DNA of 64,000 nt. Origin: Pseudomonas sp. ANT_J12. Its GTDB lineage: Bacteria > Pseudomonadota > Gammaproteobacteria > Pseudomonadales > Pseudomonadaceae. Each line of letters begins with the position of its first letter. Position 1 is the first letter of the stretch. Positions 53,086-63,628 of the stretch are shown one piece after another. The notes below the pieces were generated by a model, which did no database searches, was not told where the DNA came from, and was given only the letters and a program-made list of their open reading frames with translations. Where the stretch lies: the NCBI RefSeq assembly GCF_008370045.1, contig NZ_VOBN01000001.1, forward strand, positions 620,001 through 684,000. The letters are read 5' to 3'. A program made the position numbers and the translations under genes.

Positions 53086-53496
53086 TTAAGGGCGTTCAGG
53101 CCACACGATGGTTAGCGGATAACCCGACTGTTTATTGACCTCGCTGAAAGCAACGCAGTACCGCGTGTAAGCCAGCAAGTACGCCTGATCGGCCTCAGTG
53201 GCGAGCCCCAGGTCGACCTTGGCAAGCAATGCAGTGGTAGTAAGGCTGTTGATAACTTTGTCGAGCCGCGCAGCTCGCTCACGGCGCAGTTGGTTGCCCA
53301 GTTCGGACTGCCAGTAAGGGGAACCGTCGAAACTCCAGACGCCATTGGTGTTGACGGCCTTATAGGAGTAATCAACCAGGGTATCGCCGATCACTTCGAC
53401 CCAGAACTGATCAGCCGGAAACTCTTCGGTGATGGGATTGTTGGTTTCATAGATGTTGTCGACCAGGTCATCAACAATGCGTGCGTACTTTTTCAT
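53086..53496 (-). CDS. Orphan tail fibre assembly protein (Caudo_TAP type)
   Basis: A 136-residue protein from ATG 53496, seven bases after AAGGA; a start two codons earlier is possible. The C-terminal half (RRERAARLDKVINSLTTTAL, ATEADQAYLLAYTRYCVAFS, ending TIVWPERP) is the Caudovirales tail-fibre-assembly signature. It has no fibre gene beside it and is not similar to the chaperone at 45134-45688. It sits alone between two identical terminators, as an isolated cassette. It could fold a fibre encoded elsewhere or be a remnant of an exchanged fibre module. Confidence 0.82.
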   Translation of the reverse strand: MKKYARIVDDLVDNIYETNNPITEEFPADQFWVEVIGDTLVDYSYKAVNTNGVWSFDGSPYWQSELGNQLRRERAARLDKVINSLTTTALLAKVDLGLATEADQAYLLAYTRYCVAFSEVNKQSGYPLTIVWPERP

Positions 53497-53550
53497 TTGC
53501 ATATCCTTATGGGTTGCCGGTAAACGGCAGACGTGATCTGCCTGTGTCAG

Positions 53551-53591
53551 GTAGGCATTCCAAAAAGCCCGGCGATTAACCGGGCTTTTCA
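53551..53591. repeat. 41-bp direct repeat containing a bidirectional terminator, copy 2
   Basis: Identical over 41 bases to the copy at 53010-53050, here upstream of the orphan assembly gene. Transcripts entering from the promoter at 53853-53881 would meet it first. Confidence 0.88.
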
Positions 53592-53852
53592 GTAATGCGG
53601 TCCTTCGCCTTCCCTTTAATCCTGTGTGCAAAAAAGGAAGCTGACTTTTCGGCGCTACTGGCGCGGTACGAGTCCATTCAAATTGTTTTTCCGACCGCGG
53701 TCCCTGCCCGCCGGATAACTGCTTCTGGTGCTTTACGCTGCACACCCGGGTCAGTTGCCAACCCTCTGAACCGTTGAGGCCGGTTCATCGCTGCCTTTGT
53801 GGTGGAACTAAAGAGCTTCGTTTCGAGCTGCTTTGTTGAGCGGCTTGAGACA

Positions 53853-53881
53853 AGAATATGCATGGATGCATATACAGTCAA
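53853..53881 (-). promoter_or_regulatory. Probable repressor-controlled sigma-70 promoter
   Basis: On the minus strand TTGACT (53881-53876) and TATTCT (53858-53853) are 17 bases apart. The palindrome TATGCAT-GG-ATGCATA (53857-53872) covers the spacer and the start of the -10 element. A second palindrome, TGCATAAAT / ATTTATGCA (53882-53905), lies next to the -35 element. Confidence 0.65.
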
Positions 53882-53905
53882 TGCATAAATGCATTTATTT
53901 ATGCA
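53857..53905 (-). promoter_or_regulatory. Candidate operators with TGCAT/ATGCA half-sites
   Basis: Two palindromes with arms of 7 and 9 bp share the half-site ATGCA/TGCAT. The same half-sites occur before the repressor gene at 54784-54797. Placement over and beside the -35/-10 elements suits repression by the S24-type regulator. Confidence 0.6.
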
Positions 53906-53965
53906 CAACAAATGCACAGGCGCATGGGAGCCCCGCCAGCCAAGGTGTTGGCCGTTTTCGACAGG

Positions 53966-53996
53966 CGAAAAAAAACCCGCCGGGTGACGGGTTTTA
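53966..53996 (-). terminator. Terminator of the repressor gene
   Basis: On the minus strand AAAACCCGTCA and CCCGGCGGGTTTT form a hairpin followed by a T run, 16 bases after the repressor stop. Confidence 0.82.
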
Positions 53997-54012
53997 TCTG
54001 ACAGCGGTTGGG

Positions 54013-54747
54013 TCAGCGGGCGTACATGCCCCACCAGAATACGTGACCGAGGATGACGATCTGCTCTTCCTGGATTTCCTGGAAGGTGTAGTCCTCGTCC
54101 GGATGCTCGTCGCGATTGAAGCTGCGCAGGCGGATACCGGTGGGCAGGCGATAAAGCTGTTTCACCCGCAGCTGGCCGTTATGGTTGATGGCGTACAGGT
54201 CGCCATCGACGATGTCGCCAATCCCGCATTTACCGGCATTCACGCCGACGGTGGCGCCATCGCGCAGGACAGGCAACATGCTGTTGCCCCGTACCGTCAC
54301 GCACTTGGCCTGGTCGAACTGCACGCCGTTGTGACGCAGACTGCGCTTGCCGAAGCGCAAGCTGGAGCGCTCGCTTTCTTCGATGACGAATCTTCCTGAT
54401 CCAGCAGCCAATTCAACCTCGCGAAGAAAGGGGACCGACACCTCGTCGTCATCGACAGGGGTATCGTCGTCCCACAAGCTTATGTCCTTGAGTTCGGAAT
54501 GTATGGACTCGCGCCCCGCACCGGCGGCCGGCGCGACATCCGCGCGCCCGCGCAATTGATCGGTGCTCACGGCGAAGTACTCGGCGATTTTCGAGATGTG
54601 CTTATCCGAAGGATCGACGATCTTCCCGCTCAAGATGCGCGAGAGTGTGGATTGAGGCACGCCGGTGCGACGGTGAAGCTCCGTAGGGGAGATCCCGTGC
54701 TGATCGAGCAGCGCTCTTAAGACTGAAGAAACATTGCGTTTTTGCAT
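54013..54747 (-). CDS. PrtR/CI-like repressor with S24 peptidase domain
   Basis: The 244-residue protein starts at ATG 54747. An N-terminal XRE-type HTH is visible at residues 5-55 (QHGISPTELHRRTGVPQSTL, SRILSGKIVDPSDKHISKIA). A linker leads to a LexA/CI-type S24 domain: the Ala-Gly cleavage site in ELAAGSGRFV, catalytic Ser in VRGNSMLPVL and Lys in LRVKQLYRL. This is the form of PrtR, the pyocin repressor that self-cleaves when RecA is activated. It should bind the TGCAT/ATGCA palindromes on both sides of its gene. No prtN-like activator gene is seen in the locus. Confidence 0.9.
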   Translation of the reverse strand: MQKRNVSSVLRALLDQHGISPTELHRRTGVPQSTLSRILSGKIVDPSDKHISKIAEYFAVSTDQLRGRADVAPAAGAGRESIHSELKDISLWDDDTPVDDDEVSVPFLREVELAAGSGRFVIEESERSSLRFGKRSLRHNGVQFDQAKCVTVRGNSMLPVLRDGATVGVNAGKCGIGDIVDGDLYAINHNGQLRVKQLYRLPTGIRLRSFNRDEHPDEDYTFQEIQEEQIVILGHVFWWGMYAR

Positions 54748-54783
54748 AACGCGAATAGTGCTTGAACTTTTTCCGGAAAACAA

Positions 54784-54797
54784 ATGCAGAATTGCAT
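54784..54797 (-). promoter_or_regulatory. Candidate operator in front of the repressor gene
   Basis: ATGCA-GAAT-TGCAT has five-base arms with the same half-site as at 53857-53905. It lies 37 bases upstream of the repressor start, suiting autoregulation. Confidence 0.5.
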
Positions 54798-54955
54798 AAA
54801 GTGCGCATAAAACGTCAATAAAAGCGCAATGGGTCTTGGGCCTTTCATGCCTGCGTCCGGCAGACCGCTCATGTTAACCTTGCGCCCATCGCGGAAAAGC
54901 CGGGCCGATGCCCCTCCTTTGCCCTACACCTTTCAACGAGTTTTCCTGATTTCCG

Positions 54956-57535
54956 ATGAATAAAGCTATCTCCGATCTGTCCTCACACACGCCGATGATG
55001 CAGCAATACTGGCGCCTGAAGAATCAGCACCCCGACCAGCTGATGTTCTACCGCATGGGTGACTTCTACGAGATCTTCTATGAAGACGCGAAGAAGGCCG
55101 CCAAGTTGCTGGACATCACCCTGACGGCCCGTGGGCAGTCGGCGGGCCAGGCGATTCCGATGTGTGGGATTCCTTACCACGCCGCCGAGGGTTACCTGGC
55201 GAAACTGGTCAAGCTCGGCGAGTCGGTGGTGATCTGTGAGCAGGTCGGCGATCCGGCCACCAGCAAGGGGCCGGTGGATCGTCAGGTGGTGCGGATCATC
55301 ACCCCGGGTACGGTCAGTGATGAGGCGTTACTGGATGAGCGTCGGGACAACCTGATTGCGGCGGTGCTGGGTGACGAGCGTCTGTTCGGTCTGGCCGTGC
55401 TGGACATCACCAGCGGCAACTTCACCGTGCTGGAAATCAAGGGCTGGGAAAACCTGCTGGCGGAGCTGGAGCGGGTCAACCCGGTAGAGCTGATGATCCC
55501 GGATGACTGGCCGAAGGATCTGCCGGCGGAAAAACGCCGTGGGGTTCGTCGTCGGGCGCCGTGGGATTTTGAGCGCGATACGGCGCTGAAAAGTCTCTGC
55601 CAACAATTCTCGACCCAAGACCTTAAAGGCTTCGGCTGCGAGAACCTGACCCTGGCCATCGGCGCCGCCGGTTGCTTGCTCAGCTACGCCAAGGAAACCC
55701 AGCGCACCGCCCTGCCGCACTTGCGCAGTTTGCGTCATGAACGCCTGGACGACACCGTGGTGCTGGACGGCGCGAGCCGTCGCAACCTGGAACTGGACAC
55801 CAACCTGGCCGGTGGGCGCGAGAACACCTTGCAATCGGTGGTTGATCGCTGCCAGACCGCCATGGGCAGCCGCTTGCTGACCCGTTGGTTGAACCGTCCG
55901 TTGCGGGACTTGACCGTGCTGCTGGCGCGTCAGACGTCGATCACTTGCCTGCTCGACGGCTACCGTTTCGAAAAGCTGCAACCACAGCTCAAGGAAATCG
56001 GCGACATCGAGCGGATTCTGGCGCGGATCGGTTTGCGTAACGCCCGTCCTCGCGACTTGGCGCGTCTGCGCGATGCGCTCGGCGCACTGCCCGAGTTGCA
56101 AGTGGCGATGACCGAGCTCGAAGCCCCGCACATCATCCAACTGGCTGCGACCACCAGCACCTACCCGGAACTGGCGGCGTTGCTGGAAAAAGCCATTATT
56201 GACAACCCGCCGGCGGTCATCCGTGACGGCGGTGTGTTGAAAACCGGCTACGACGCCGAGCTTGACGACCTGCAATCGCTCAGCGAAAACGCCGGGCAGT
56301 TCCTGATCGACCTCGAAGCACGCGAAAAGGCTCGCACCGGCCTGTCGCATCTGAAAGTCGGCTACAACCGCATTCACGGTTACTTCATTGAATTGCCGAG
56401 CAAACAGGCCGAGTCGGCGCCGGCGGACTACATCCGTCGCCAGACGCTCAAGGGCGCCGAGCGCTTTATCACGCCGGAACTGAAGGCGTTTGAAGACAAG
56501 GCGCTGTCAGCCAAGAGCCGTGCCCTGGCCCGCGAGAAGATGCTCTACGAAGCGCTGCTCGAAGACCTGATTTCACAATTGCCGCCGTTGCAGGACACCG
56601 CCGCCGCCCTGGCTGAGCTGGACGTGCTGAGCAACCTCGCCGAACGCGCACTGAACCTCGACCTGAACTGCCCGCGCTTCGTCGACGAGCCGTGCATGCG
56701 CATCAGCCAGGGTCGTCACCCGGTGGTCGAGCAAGTGCTGAGCACGCCGTTCGTGGCCAACGACCTGAGCCTCGACGACAACACCCGCATGCTGGTAATC
56801 ACCGGTCCGAACATGGGCGGTAAATCCACCTACATGCGTCAGACCGCATTGATCGTGTTGCTGGCGCACATCGGCAGTTTCGTGCCGGCGGCCAGTTGCG
56901 AATTGTCGCTGGTGGATCGCATCTTCACCCGGATCGGTTCCAGCGACGATTTGGCGGGCGGTCGCTCGACGTTTATGGTCGAGATGAGCGAGACCGCGAA
57001 CATCCTGCACAACGCCACCGAACGCAGCCTGGTGCTGATGGACGAAGTCGGACGCGGTACGAGCACCTTCGACGGTCTGTCCCTGGCCTGGGCCGCCGCC
57101 GAGCGTCTGGCGCACCTGCGCGCCTACACGTTGTTCGCGACCCACTACTTCGAACTGACCGTGTTGCCGGAAGCCCAGCCACTGGTGGCCAACGTGCATC
57201 TGAACGCCACCGAGCACAACGAACGTATCGTGTTCCTGCACCACGTGCTGCCGGGACCCGCCAGCCAAAGCTACGGCCTGGCCGTTGCGCAGTTGGCCGG
57301 TGTGCCGAGCGAAGTGATCGTGCGTGCTCGCGAGCACCTGGGTCGCCTGGAAGCCACCGCCCTGCCCCACGAAGTTCCGAAGCCCGTCAAAGGCAAACCG
57401 GCCGCGCCGCAGCAGAGCGACATGTTCGCCAGCCTGCCGCATCCGGTGCTGGACGAACTGGCCAAACTGGACCTGGACGATATGAGTCCGCGTCGCGCAC
57501 TCGAAATGCTCTATACACTAAAGACACGGATCTAA
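54956..57535 (+). CDS. mutS: DNA mismatch repair protein MutS
   Basis: An 859-residue ATPase that recognises mismatches and recruits MutL. The mismatch-binding Phe-x-Glu is seen near residues 36-40 ([16 protein letters not shown]). Walker A is [15 protein letters not shown] (about 620-634), Walker B is [16 protein letters not shown], and the H-loop is FATHYFEL. The C-terminal helical tail and a clamp-binding-like QSDMFASLP follow. It forms the right border of the tailocin island and is divergent from the repressor. Confidence 0.97.
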   Translation: MNKAISDLSSHTPMMQQYWRLKNQHPDQLMFYRMGDFYEIFYEDAKKAAKLLDITLTARGQSAGQAIPMCGIPYHAAEGYLAKLVKLGESVVICEQVGDPATSKGPVDRQVVRIITPGTVSDEALLDERRDNLIAAVLGDERLFGLAVLDITSGNFTVLEIKGWENLLAELERVNPVELMIPDDWPKDLPAEKRRGVRRRAPWDFERDTALKSLCQQFSTQDLKGFGCENLTLAIGAAGCLLSYAKETQRTALPHLRSLRHERLDDTVVLDGASRRNLELDTNLAGGRENTLQSVVDRCQTAMGSRLLTRWLNRPLRDLTVLLARQTSITCLLDGYRFEKLQPQLKEIGDIERILARIGLRNARPRDLARLRDALGALPELQVAMTELEAPHIIQLAATTSTYPELAALLEKAIIDNPPAVIRDGGVLKTGYDAELDDLQSLSENAGQFLIDLEAREKARTGLSHLKVGYNRIHGYFIELPSKQAESAPADYIRRQTLKGAERFITPELKAFEDKALSAKSRALAREKMLYEALLEDLISQLPPLQDTAAALAELDVLSNLAERALNLDLNCPRFVDEPCMRISQGRHPVVEQVLSTPFVANDLSLDDNTRMLVITGPNMGGKSTYMRQTALIVLLAHIGSFVPAASCELSLVDRIFTRIGSSDDLAGGRSTFMVEMSETANILHNATERSLVLMDEVGRGTSTFDGLSLAWAAAERLAHLRAYTLFATHYFELTVLPEAQPLVANVHLNATEHNERIVFLHHVLPGPASQSYGLAVAQLAGVPSEVIVRAREHLGRLEATALPHEVPKPVKGKPAAPQQSDMFASLPHPVLDELAKLDLDDMSPRRALEMLYTLKTRI

Positions 57536-57677
57536 CGCACTTGCCTGCAAGCTGTTAGAATCTCGCGCGGTTTGGGATGCTGCTGGTTCATAGCCTGGCC
57601 AGCAGACTATCGCTCCCGAACCTGGCGACCCCAACGTGAAGGGGCTCCGCTGCCGCCGCCTGAGGAGAAAATTAGAA

Positions 57678-58001
57678 ATGACCTTCGTCGTCACCGACAA
57701 CTGCATCAAGTGCAAGTACACCGACTGCGTAGAAGTCTGTCCGGTGGACTGCTTTTACGAAGGCCCGAACTTCCTGGTGATTCACCCGGATGAGTGCATC
57801 GACTGCGCACTGTGCGAACCAGAATGCCCGGCCGTGGCCATCTTCTCCGAAGATGAAGTCCCGGAAGAGATGCAGGAATTCATTCAGCTGAACGTTGAGC
57901 TCGCCGAAATCTGGCCGAACATCACCGAGAAGAAAGAATCGATGCCCGATGCCGAAGAGTGGGATGGCGTCAAAGGCAAGATCAAAGACCTCGAACGCTG
58001 A
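57678..58001 (+). CDS. fdxA: 7Fe ferredoxin FdxA
   Basis: A 107-residue ferredoxin with one [3Fe-4S] and one [4Fe-4S] cluster: [18 protein letters not shown] near residues 9-26 and [17 protein letters not shown] near 40-56. The extended helical C-terminus (from about residue 60) is typical of the FdxA type found in pseudomonads. GGAGAAAATTAGAA precedes the ATG. It is monocistronic with its own terminator, between mutS and rsmZ, the conserved Pseudomonas order. Confidence 0.96.
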   Translation: MTFVVTDNCIKCKYTDCVEVCPVDCFYEGPNFLVIHPDECIDCALCEPECPAVAIFSEDEVPEEMQEFIQLNVELAEIWPNITEKKESMPDAEEWDGVKGKIKDLER

Positions 58002-58017
58002 TTGACCCCGCGTTCTT

Positions 58018-58047
58018 GAAAAGGCCCCTCGTGGGCCTTTTTGTTTT
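58018..58047 (+). terminator. Terminator of fdxA
   Basis: AAAGGCCC-CTCG-TGGGCCTTTTT hairpin, 17 bases after the fdxA stop. It converges with the rsmZ terminator. Confidence 0.88.
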
Positions 58048-58056
58048 TCTGCAGGC

Positions 58057-58184
58057 AAAAAAAGGGGCGGTTTGACCCGCCCACATATTTCCCTATTCCC
58101 TGTACTCCTTTTCATCGTCCTGATGAATCGCGTCCTGCGATGTCCTTTCCCCTCATCCTTGAAGGGCGTGTCTATCCGTCGACA
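58057..58184 (-). ncRNA. rsmZ: Regulatory RNA RsmZ
   Basis: About 128 bases between fdxA and rpoS, the conserved site of rsmZ. The minus-strand 5' end TGTCGACGGATAGACAC is the RsmZ start I know from P. fluorescens. It carries at least six GGA motifs (AAGGAT, GGGGAAAGGAC, CAGGACG twice, AAGGAGT, CAGGGA), several in hairpin loops. It ends in GGGCGGTTTGACCCGCCC-type pairing with a T run. RsmZ titrates RsmA/RsmE proteins to relieve translational repression of secondary metabolism. Activation by GacA is supported by the upstream element. The exact 5' end could shift by two bases. Confidence 0.92.
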
Positions 58185-58356
58185 CACCCCAGATACTAGA
58201 GAATTCCCCGGTATGAGCAACCGCCCTTCACGGCTGAAACGGCTTGTCACATGCTAGAAACAAAACAAAATAACCTTATAAAACAGTAATTTAAATCCGT
58301 GCCGCAGACAAAATAGACAACTGCCAACCTGTAAAAATAACGAACACTTACGAAAG

Positions 58357-58374
58357 AGTAAGCAAAGTCTTACA
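58357..58374 (-). promoter_or_regulatory. GacA upstream activating sequence of rsmZ
   Basis: On the minus strand TGTAAG-ACTTTG-CTTACT matches the TGTAAG-N6-CTTACA element of Gac-controlled small RNAs at all but the last base. It lies about 180 bases before the rsmZ start, the usual spacing. Confidence 0.85.
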
Positions 58375-58410
58375 GCGCGAGTCTACGAACCCGAGATTTC
58401 TACCAGACAG

Positions 58411-58441
58411 CAAAAAGCCCCGAACCAGTCGGGGCTTTTGG
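58411..58441. terminator. Terminator of rpoS
   Basis: AAAAAGCCCCGA-ACCAG-TCGGGGCTTTT just after the rpoS stop on the minus strand. Confidence 0.88.
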
Positions 58442-58460
58442 GTGCCGTTGAGTGAATGCC

Positions 58461-59468
58461 TTATTGAAACAGCGACTCACTCGACAGGCCGTTCTTCTCG
58501 AGAATCTCTCGAAGTCGCTTAAGGCCTTCCACCTGGATTTGCCTGACCCGCTCCCGGGTCAAACCGATTTCCAAGCCTACATCTTCGAGCGTACTGCTCT
58601 CGTGACCGCGCAGCCCGAAGCGGCGTATGACCACCTCGCGTTGCTTGTCGGTCAGCTCCGAGAGCCACTGATCGATGCTCTGGGACAGGTCATCGTCCTG
58701 CAGCAGTTCGCATGGATCGGTTGGACGATCGTCGGTTAGGGTGTCCAGCAGGGTTTTATCCGAATCCGGACCCAGCGAGACGTCGACCGAAGAAACCCGC
58801 TCGTTCAGGCCCAGCATGCGCTTGACCTCGCCTACCGGTTTTTCCAGCAGGTTGGCGATTTCTTCGGGTGAGGGTTCGTGATCGAGCTTTTGCGTCAGTT
58901 CCCGTGCAGCCCGCAGGTACACGTTGAGCTCTTTGACCACATGGATCGGCAACCGGATGGTCCGGGTCTGATTCATGATCGCGCGCTCGATGGTCTGACG
59001 AATCCACCAGGTTGCGTAGGTCGAAAAGCGAAAGCCGCGCTCGGGGTCGAACTTTTCCACGGCCCGGATCAGCCCGAGGTTGCCCTCTTCGATCAGGTCC
59101 AGCAGCGACAAGCCACGATTGACGTAACGTCGGGCGATTTTCACCACCAGCCGCAGGTTACTTTCGATCATGCGCTTGCGCCCGGCCGGATCGCCACTTT
59201 GCGACAAGCGCGCAAAATGAACTTCTTCTTCCGGAGAGAGCAGTGGTGAAAAGCCGATTTCATTGAGGTACAGCTGCGTGGCATCGAGTGCCCGCGTGTA
59301 GTCGATGTACTTGTGTTGCTTTAGCGAAGCGGAGTGTTTGGATTTGGCACGAACGGAAGGTGGAGCAGCCCCTTCATCATTCGACATCGAATCCGTAGCG
59401 ATGCCGGTCTCCATAAGGAGAACCTCATCGTCGATGTCAAACTCCGGCACTTCTTTACTGAGAGCCAT
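58461..59468 (-). CDS. rpoS: RNA polymerase sigma factor RpoS
   Basis: The 335-residue stationary-phase sigma factor directs the general stress response. Region 1.2 begins near [20 protein letters not shown]. Region 2 includes [20 protein letters not shown] and [20 protein letters not shown], with the -10-binding [20 protein letters not shown]. Region 4 is [20 protein letters not shown] followed by [20 protein letters not shown]. It lies behind nlpD, as usual, and could also be transcribed from inside nlpD. Confidence 0.98.
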   Translation of the reverse strand: MALSKEVPEFDIDDEVLLMETGIATDSMSNDEGAAPPSVRAKSKHSASLKQHKYIDYTRALDATQLYLNEIGFSPLLSPEEEVHFARLSQSGDPAGRKRMIESNLRLVVKIARRYVNRGLSLLDLIEEGNLGLIRAVEKFDPERGFRFSTYATWWIRQTIERAIMNQTRTIRLPIHVVKELNVYLRAARELTQKLDHEPSPEEIANLLEKPVGEVKRMLGLNERVSSVDVSLGPDSDKTLLDTLTDDRPTDPCELLQDDDLSQSIDQWLSELTDKQREVVIRRFGLRGHESSTLEDVGLEIGLTRERVRQIQVEGLKRLREILEKNGLSSESLFQ

Positions 59469-59573
59469 TGTTATAGTCCTTTGGTGAGTTCGACCCCAAG
59501 CTCAAGCGGCGCCTTTATCCTTGGCAACGCTGGAGCCTGTCCCCTCTACGTGACGGAACAGGCTGACAACAAA

Positions 59574-60431
59574 TCAACGACGTGGCAGGAATTGCAGCGG
59601 ATCTACAGGTTTACCTTGTCGGCGAATCTCAAAATGCAGTTTCACCCGGTCTGTTCCCGTTGACCCCATTTCGGCAATTGTCTGTCCGACTTTGACCTGC
59701 TGCCCCTCCCGAACCAACAGCCTGCGGTTATGTCCGTAGGCACTGACGTAGGTGTCGCTGTGTTTGATGATGACTAATTCGCCGTAGCCCCTTAAGCCAC
59801 TCCCGGCGTATACCACCGTCCCATCAGACGCAGCTAAAACAGGCTGTCCCAAATCCCCGGCGATATCAATTCCTTTATTCAAACTACCGTTTGAAGAGAA
59901 TTTTCCAATTAATATGCCATTAGAAGGCCACCCCCAGCCGGTCGGGGCCGGGCCTGCAGGAGGCACTGGTGCGGGTGCCGGCTTGTTCGCGACGGACGGT
60001 GCAACCACCGCTGTACTGGTCGTTACGCCATTCGGCTGGCGCCGGATTACCGTGGTTTTCAGCGACGATGAAGGCGTTGAATTTGCCGAACTGACGACCG
60101 CCGTCGGCGTTGAACCGGTACGACCATCGAAGCGAATCGTCTGACCCGGATGGATCGTGTAGGGCGTAGGAATATTGTTCCGGGCGGCGAGGGCTTTGTA
60201 GTCCCAACCGTAGCGAAAAGCGATGGAGAACAGGGTGTCTTTAGGTCGAACGACATACTGACCCGTGGTCACTGCCGGACGCTGGGCGACGCTGTTGTTG
60301 CGATCCACTACGCCGACGGTGCTCGACTTGGTGCTGGAGCAACCGACCAGCAACGTGCTCAGGACAAGGCCAGTCACCAGGCGCTGAAAGCTTGTTGTAC
60401 CCATACGCTGCGCAATGACTGTGAGACTCAC
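59574..60431 (-). CDS. nlpD: NlpD-like lipoprotein, LytM/M23 domain
   Basis: The 285-residue outer-membrane lipoprotein starts at GTG 60431, with GGGAG upstream. The lipobox is TLLVGCSS. A LysM domain (YVVRPKDTLFSIAFRYGWDY) binds peptidoglycan near 60-105, and a C-terminal M23/LytM domain lies at about 170-283. The zinc ligands are incomplete: N-K-G-I-D replaces H-x-x-x-D, while LHFEIR keeps one His. Such degenerate LytM proteins activate amidases (AmiC in E. coli) rather than cut themselves. It precedes rpoS in the conserved order. Confidence 0.93.
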   Translation of the reverse strand: MSLTVIAQRMGTTSFQRLVTGLVLSTLLVGCSSTKSSTVGVVDRNNSVAQRPAVTTGQYVVRPKDTLFSIAFRYGWDYKALAARNNIPTPYTIHPGQTIRFDGRTGSTPTAVVSSANSTPSSSLKTTVIRRQPNGVTTSTAVVAPSVANKPAPAPVPPAGPAPTGWGWPSNGILIGKFSSNGSLNKGIDIAGDLGQPVLAASDGTVVYAGSGLRGYGELVIIKHSDTYVSAYGHNRRLLVREGQQVKVGQTIAEMGSTGTDRVKLHFEIRRQGKPVDPLQFLPRR

Positions 60432-60642
60432 CCGCCGCTCCCTTTGTGGTGGCTGAAAATGTGGATTGCCGTGTTCCGGCACGAAATGTCGCAAGTATAA
60501 CGGGCTGTACAGGCTTTACCTTTAATGAAGCGAATTCGCTTCGCGCACACGTTTGCTGTCTGACGATGAAATCCGTTTAACAGATCGATGCCGCTGTAAG
60601 ACACGGCCGATCGAAGAGAATTCAGCGCATGAAAACAAATGC

Positions 60643-62056
<1,414 letters not shown>

Positions 62057-62069
<13 letters not shown>

Positions 62070-63115
62070 GGGCTGTCCGTCTGCCCCACCGGCACCAGAT
62101 CGACAAGTTCACGCACCAATACGGTGGCGAAGCATCCGGCCGGGAGGACGAATTCCAGTTGCAGAATGTCAGGCTCGGGATAATGCCACGTCAACCCACC
62201 AATGGGCAGCCGCAGGATGCGACGTTCGTGGCTCATACCGGCGTTAATCAACCAATCGCGCAAGTCTGCTTCGCGGCTGGCGATTGCCTGCTCCAGTTCA
62301 TGGACAGCGCCCGTGGTCGGCGAGTCACCTTCGCCCCACTGCGGGCCGGTCGGATGCAGGTCAAGAATCGCCAGGCGCGGATCGCTGCACTCAGCCTCAC
62401 CGGCCGGAAAGAAGCTGCGGCTGTCGGTGAAAGCCAACAGATCGCCAACCTGAGCGCGCTGCCAACTGCCATCGGCGACACGCGCCGCCAGCACTTGGTT
62501 GAACAGAAAACTGCGGGCGGTAGAGAGCAGGCGCGAACGCACGTTGCGCTGTTCCGGCAACGCCTTGCGCGCCGCCCAGGCCCGGGCATCGACCACGTTG
62601 CCGCCATCAAACCCGAAACGCTGGGCGCCGAAATAATTCGGAATACCTTTTTGGGCGATCAGTTGCAGACGCTCTTCGATTGCCGCCTTGTCACCGGCAA
62701 ATTGGGTCAGACGCAAGGTGAAGCCGTTAGCCGAATGGGCGCCGCGTTGCAGCTTGCGTTTGTGTCGGCCGATCTTGAGGATTTTCAGTGTGTCGTTTTC
62801 CGCCGCCGACAGATCAGGATCGGCCTTGCCCGGCAGTTGTACGCTGAACCACTGGCGGGTCAGCGCCTGACGGTCCTTGAGGCCCGCGTAACTGACGGTA
62901 CGCAACGGCACGCCGGCCGCTTTTGCAATCCGGCGTGCGGCTTCTTCGGTATTCAGACCGCGTTTTTCCACCCAGATCCACAGGTGTTCGCCGTCGCCAC
63001 TCAAGGGAATGTTGAGGACTTCGTCGACCTGAAAATCTTCCGCCGTGGCTTTCAGTATCGCGGTGCCGAGCGCGTCGCCATAGGCGCGCGGGCCGAGCAG
63101 TTGCTGTTCGTTCAT
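62057..63115 (-). CDS. truD: tRNA pseudouridine(13) synthase TruD
   Basis: A 352-residue enzyme making pseudouridine 13 in tRNA(Glu). The catalytic Asp is in [20 protein letters not shown] (about 76-95), the TruD signature. The N-terminal [20 protein letters not shown] and [18 protein letters not shown] are also typical. It overlaps ispF by four bases (ATGA) and surE by 13. Confidence 0.95.
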
Positions 63116-63585
63116 GCGCGCAGCAACAAGGCAACGGAATGCACGGCAATGCCTTCTTCGCGACCGACAAAGCCAAGCTTCTCGGTGGTGGTAGCTTTCA
63201 CGTTCACTTGATCCAACTCAACTTGAAGATCCGCGGCAATCAGCGCGCGCATCGATTCGATATGCGGGGCCATTTTCGGCGCCTGGGCGACGATGGTGTT
63301 ATCGACGTTGCCGATTTTCCAGCCCTTGGCATGGATCAGTGCGACGACGTGACGCAACAGCACACGGCTGTCGGCGCCCTTGAATGTCGGGTCGGTGTCC
63401 GGGAAGTGCTTGCCGATATCACCCAGCGCCGCGGCGCCGAGCAAGGCATCGCTCAAGGCGTGCAGCAGGACGTCACCGTCGGAGTGAGCGAGCAGCCCGA
63501 AGCCGTGTGCAATGCGCACGCCGCCCAGAGTAATGAAATCGCCTTCAGCGAAACGGTGCACATCATAGCCGTGGCCAATACGCAT
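63112..63585 (-). CDS. ispF: 2-C-methyl-D-erythritol 2,4-cyclodiphosphate synthase
   Basis: The 157-residue trimeric zinc enzyme of the MEP isoprenoid pathway converts CDP-methylerythritol 2-phosphate to the cyclodiphosphate. Zinc-binding GHGYDVHRF (D8, H10) is at the N-terminus. [20 protein letters not shown] holds H42, and the C-terminus shows the usual [20 protein letters not shown]. It is first of the four-gene block with truD, surE and pcm; ispD is not in the window. Confidence 0.97.
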   Translation of the reverse strand: MRIGHGYDVHRFAEGDFITLGGVRIAHGFGLLAHSDGDVLLHALSDALLGAAALGDIGKHFPDTDPTFKGADSRVLLRHVVALIHAKGWKIGNVDNTIVAQAPKMAPHIESMRALIAADLQVELDQVNVKATTTEKLGFVGREEGIAVHSVALLLRA

Positions 63586-63620
63586 AAAAAAACGCCCCGA
63601 TTTTTGTCAGGGCGTGATTC
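63586..63620 (-). terminator. Terminator upstream of ispF, ending the fghA transcript
   Basis: On the minus strand ACGCCCTGA and TCGGGGCGT pair across a short A-rich loop and end in T7. Confidence 0.75.
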
Positions 63621-63628
63621 TACCTGCA

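Larger units (their letters stand above)
53592..54012 (-). other. Region between the repressor and the orphan assembly gene
   Basis: About 420 bases. They hold the repressor terminator (53966-53996), two TGCAT/ATGCA palindromes overlapping a promoter (53853-53905), and possibly a 36-codon ORF (53678-53788, start MNRPQRFRGLATDP, with AAAGG five bases upstream). I do not recognise that ORF. The transcript from the promoter would run about 270 bases to the terminator at 53551-53591. Confidence 0.45.

Noticed and set aside
53086..53745. A longer 219-codon version of the orphan fibre-assembly gene
   Set aside because: The extension reads through the upstream terminator repeat. The start at 53496 has a proper ribosome site.
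53866..53881. A LexA-like CTG-N10-CAT sequence near the tailocin promoter
   Set aside because: The right half-site is CAT and not CAG; the sequence is better explained by the TGCAT/ATGCA palindromes.
36911..54747. Intact prophage
   Set aside because: No integrase, terminase, portal, capsid or replication genes are present; only tail, lysis and control genes occur.
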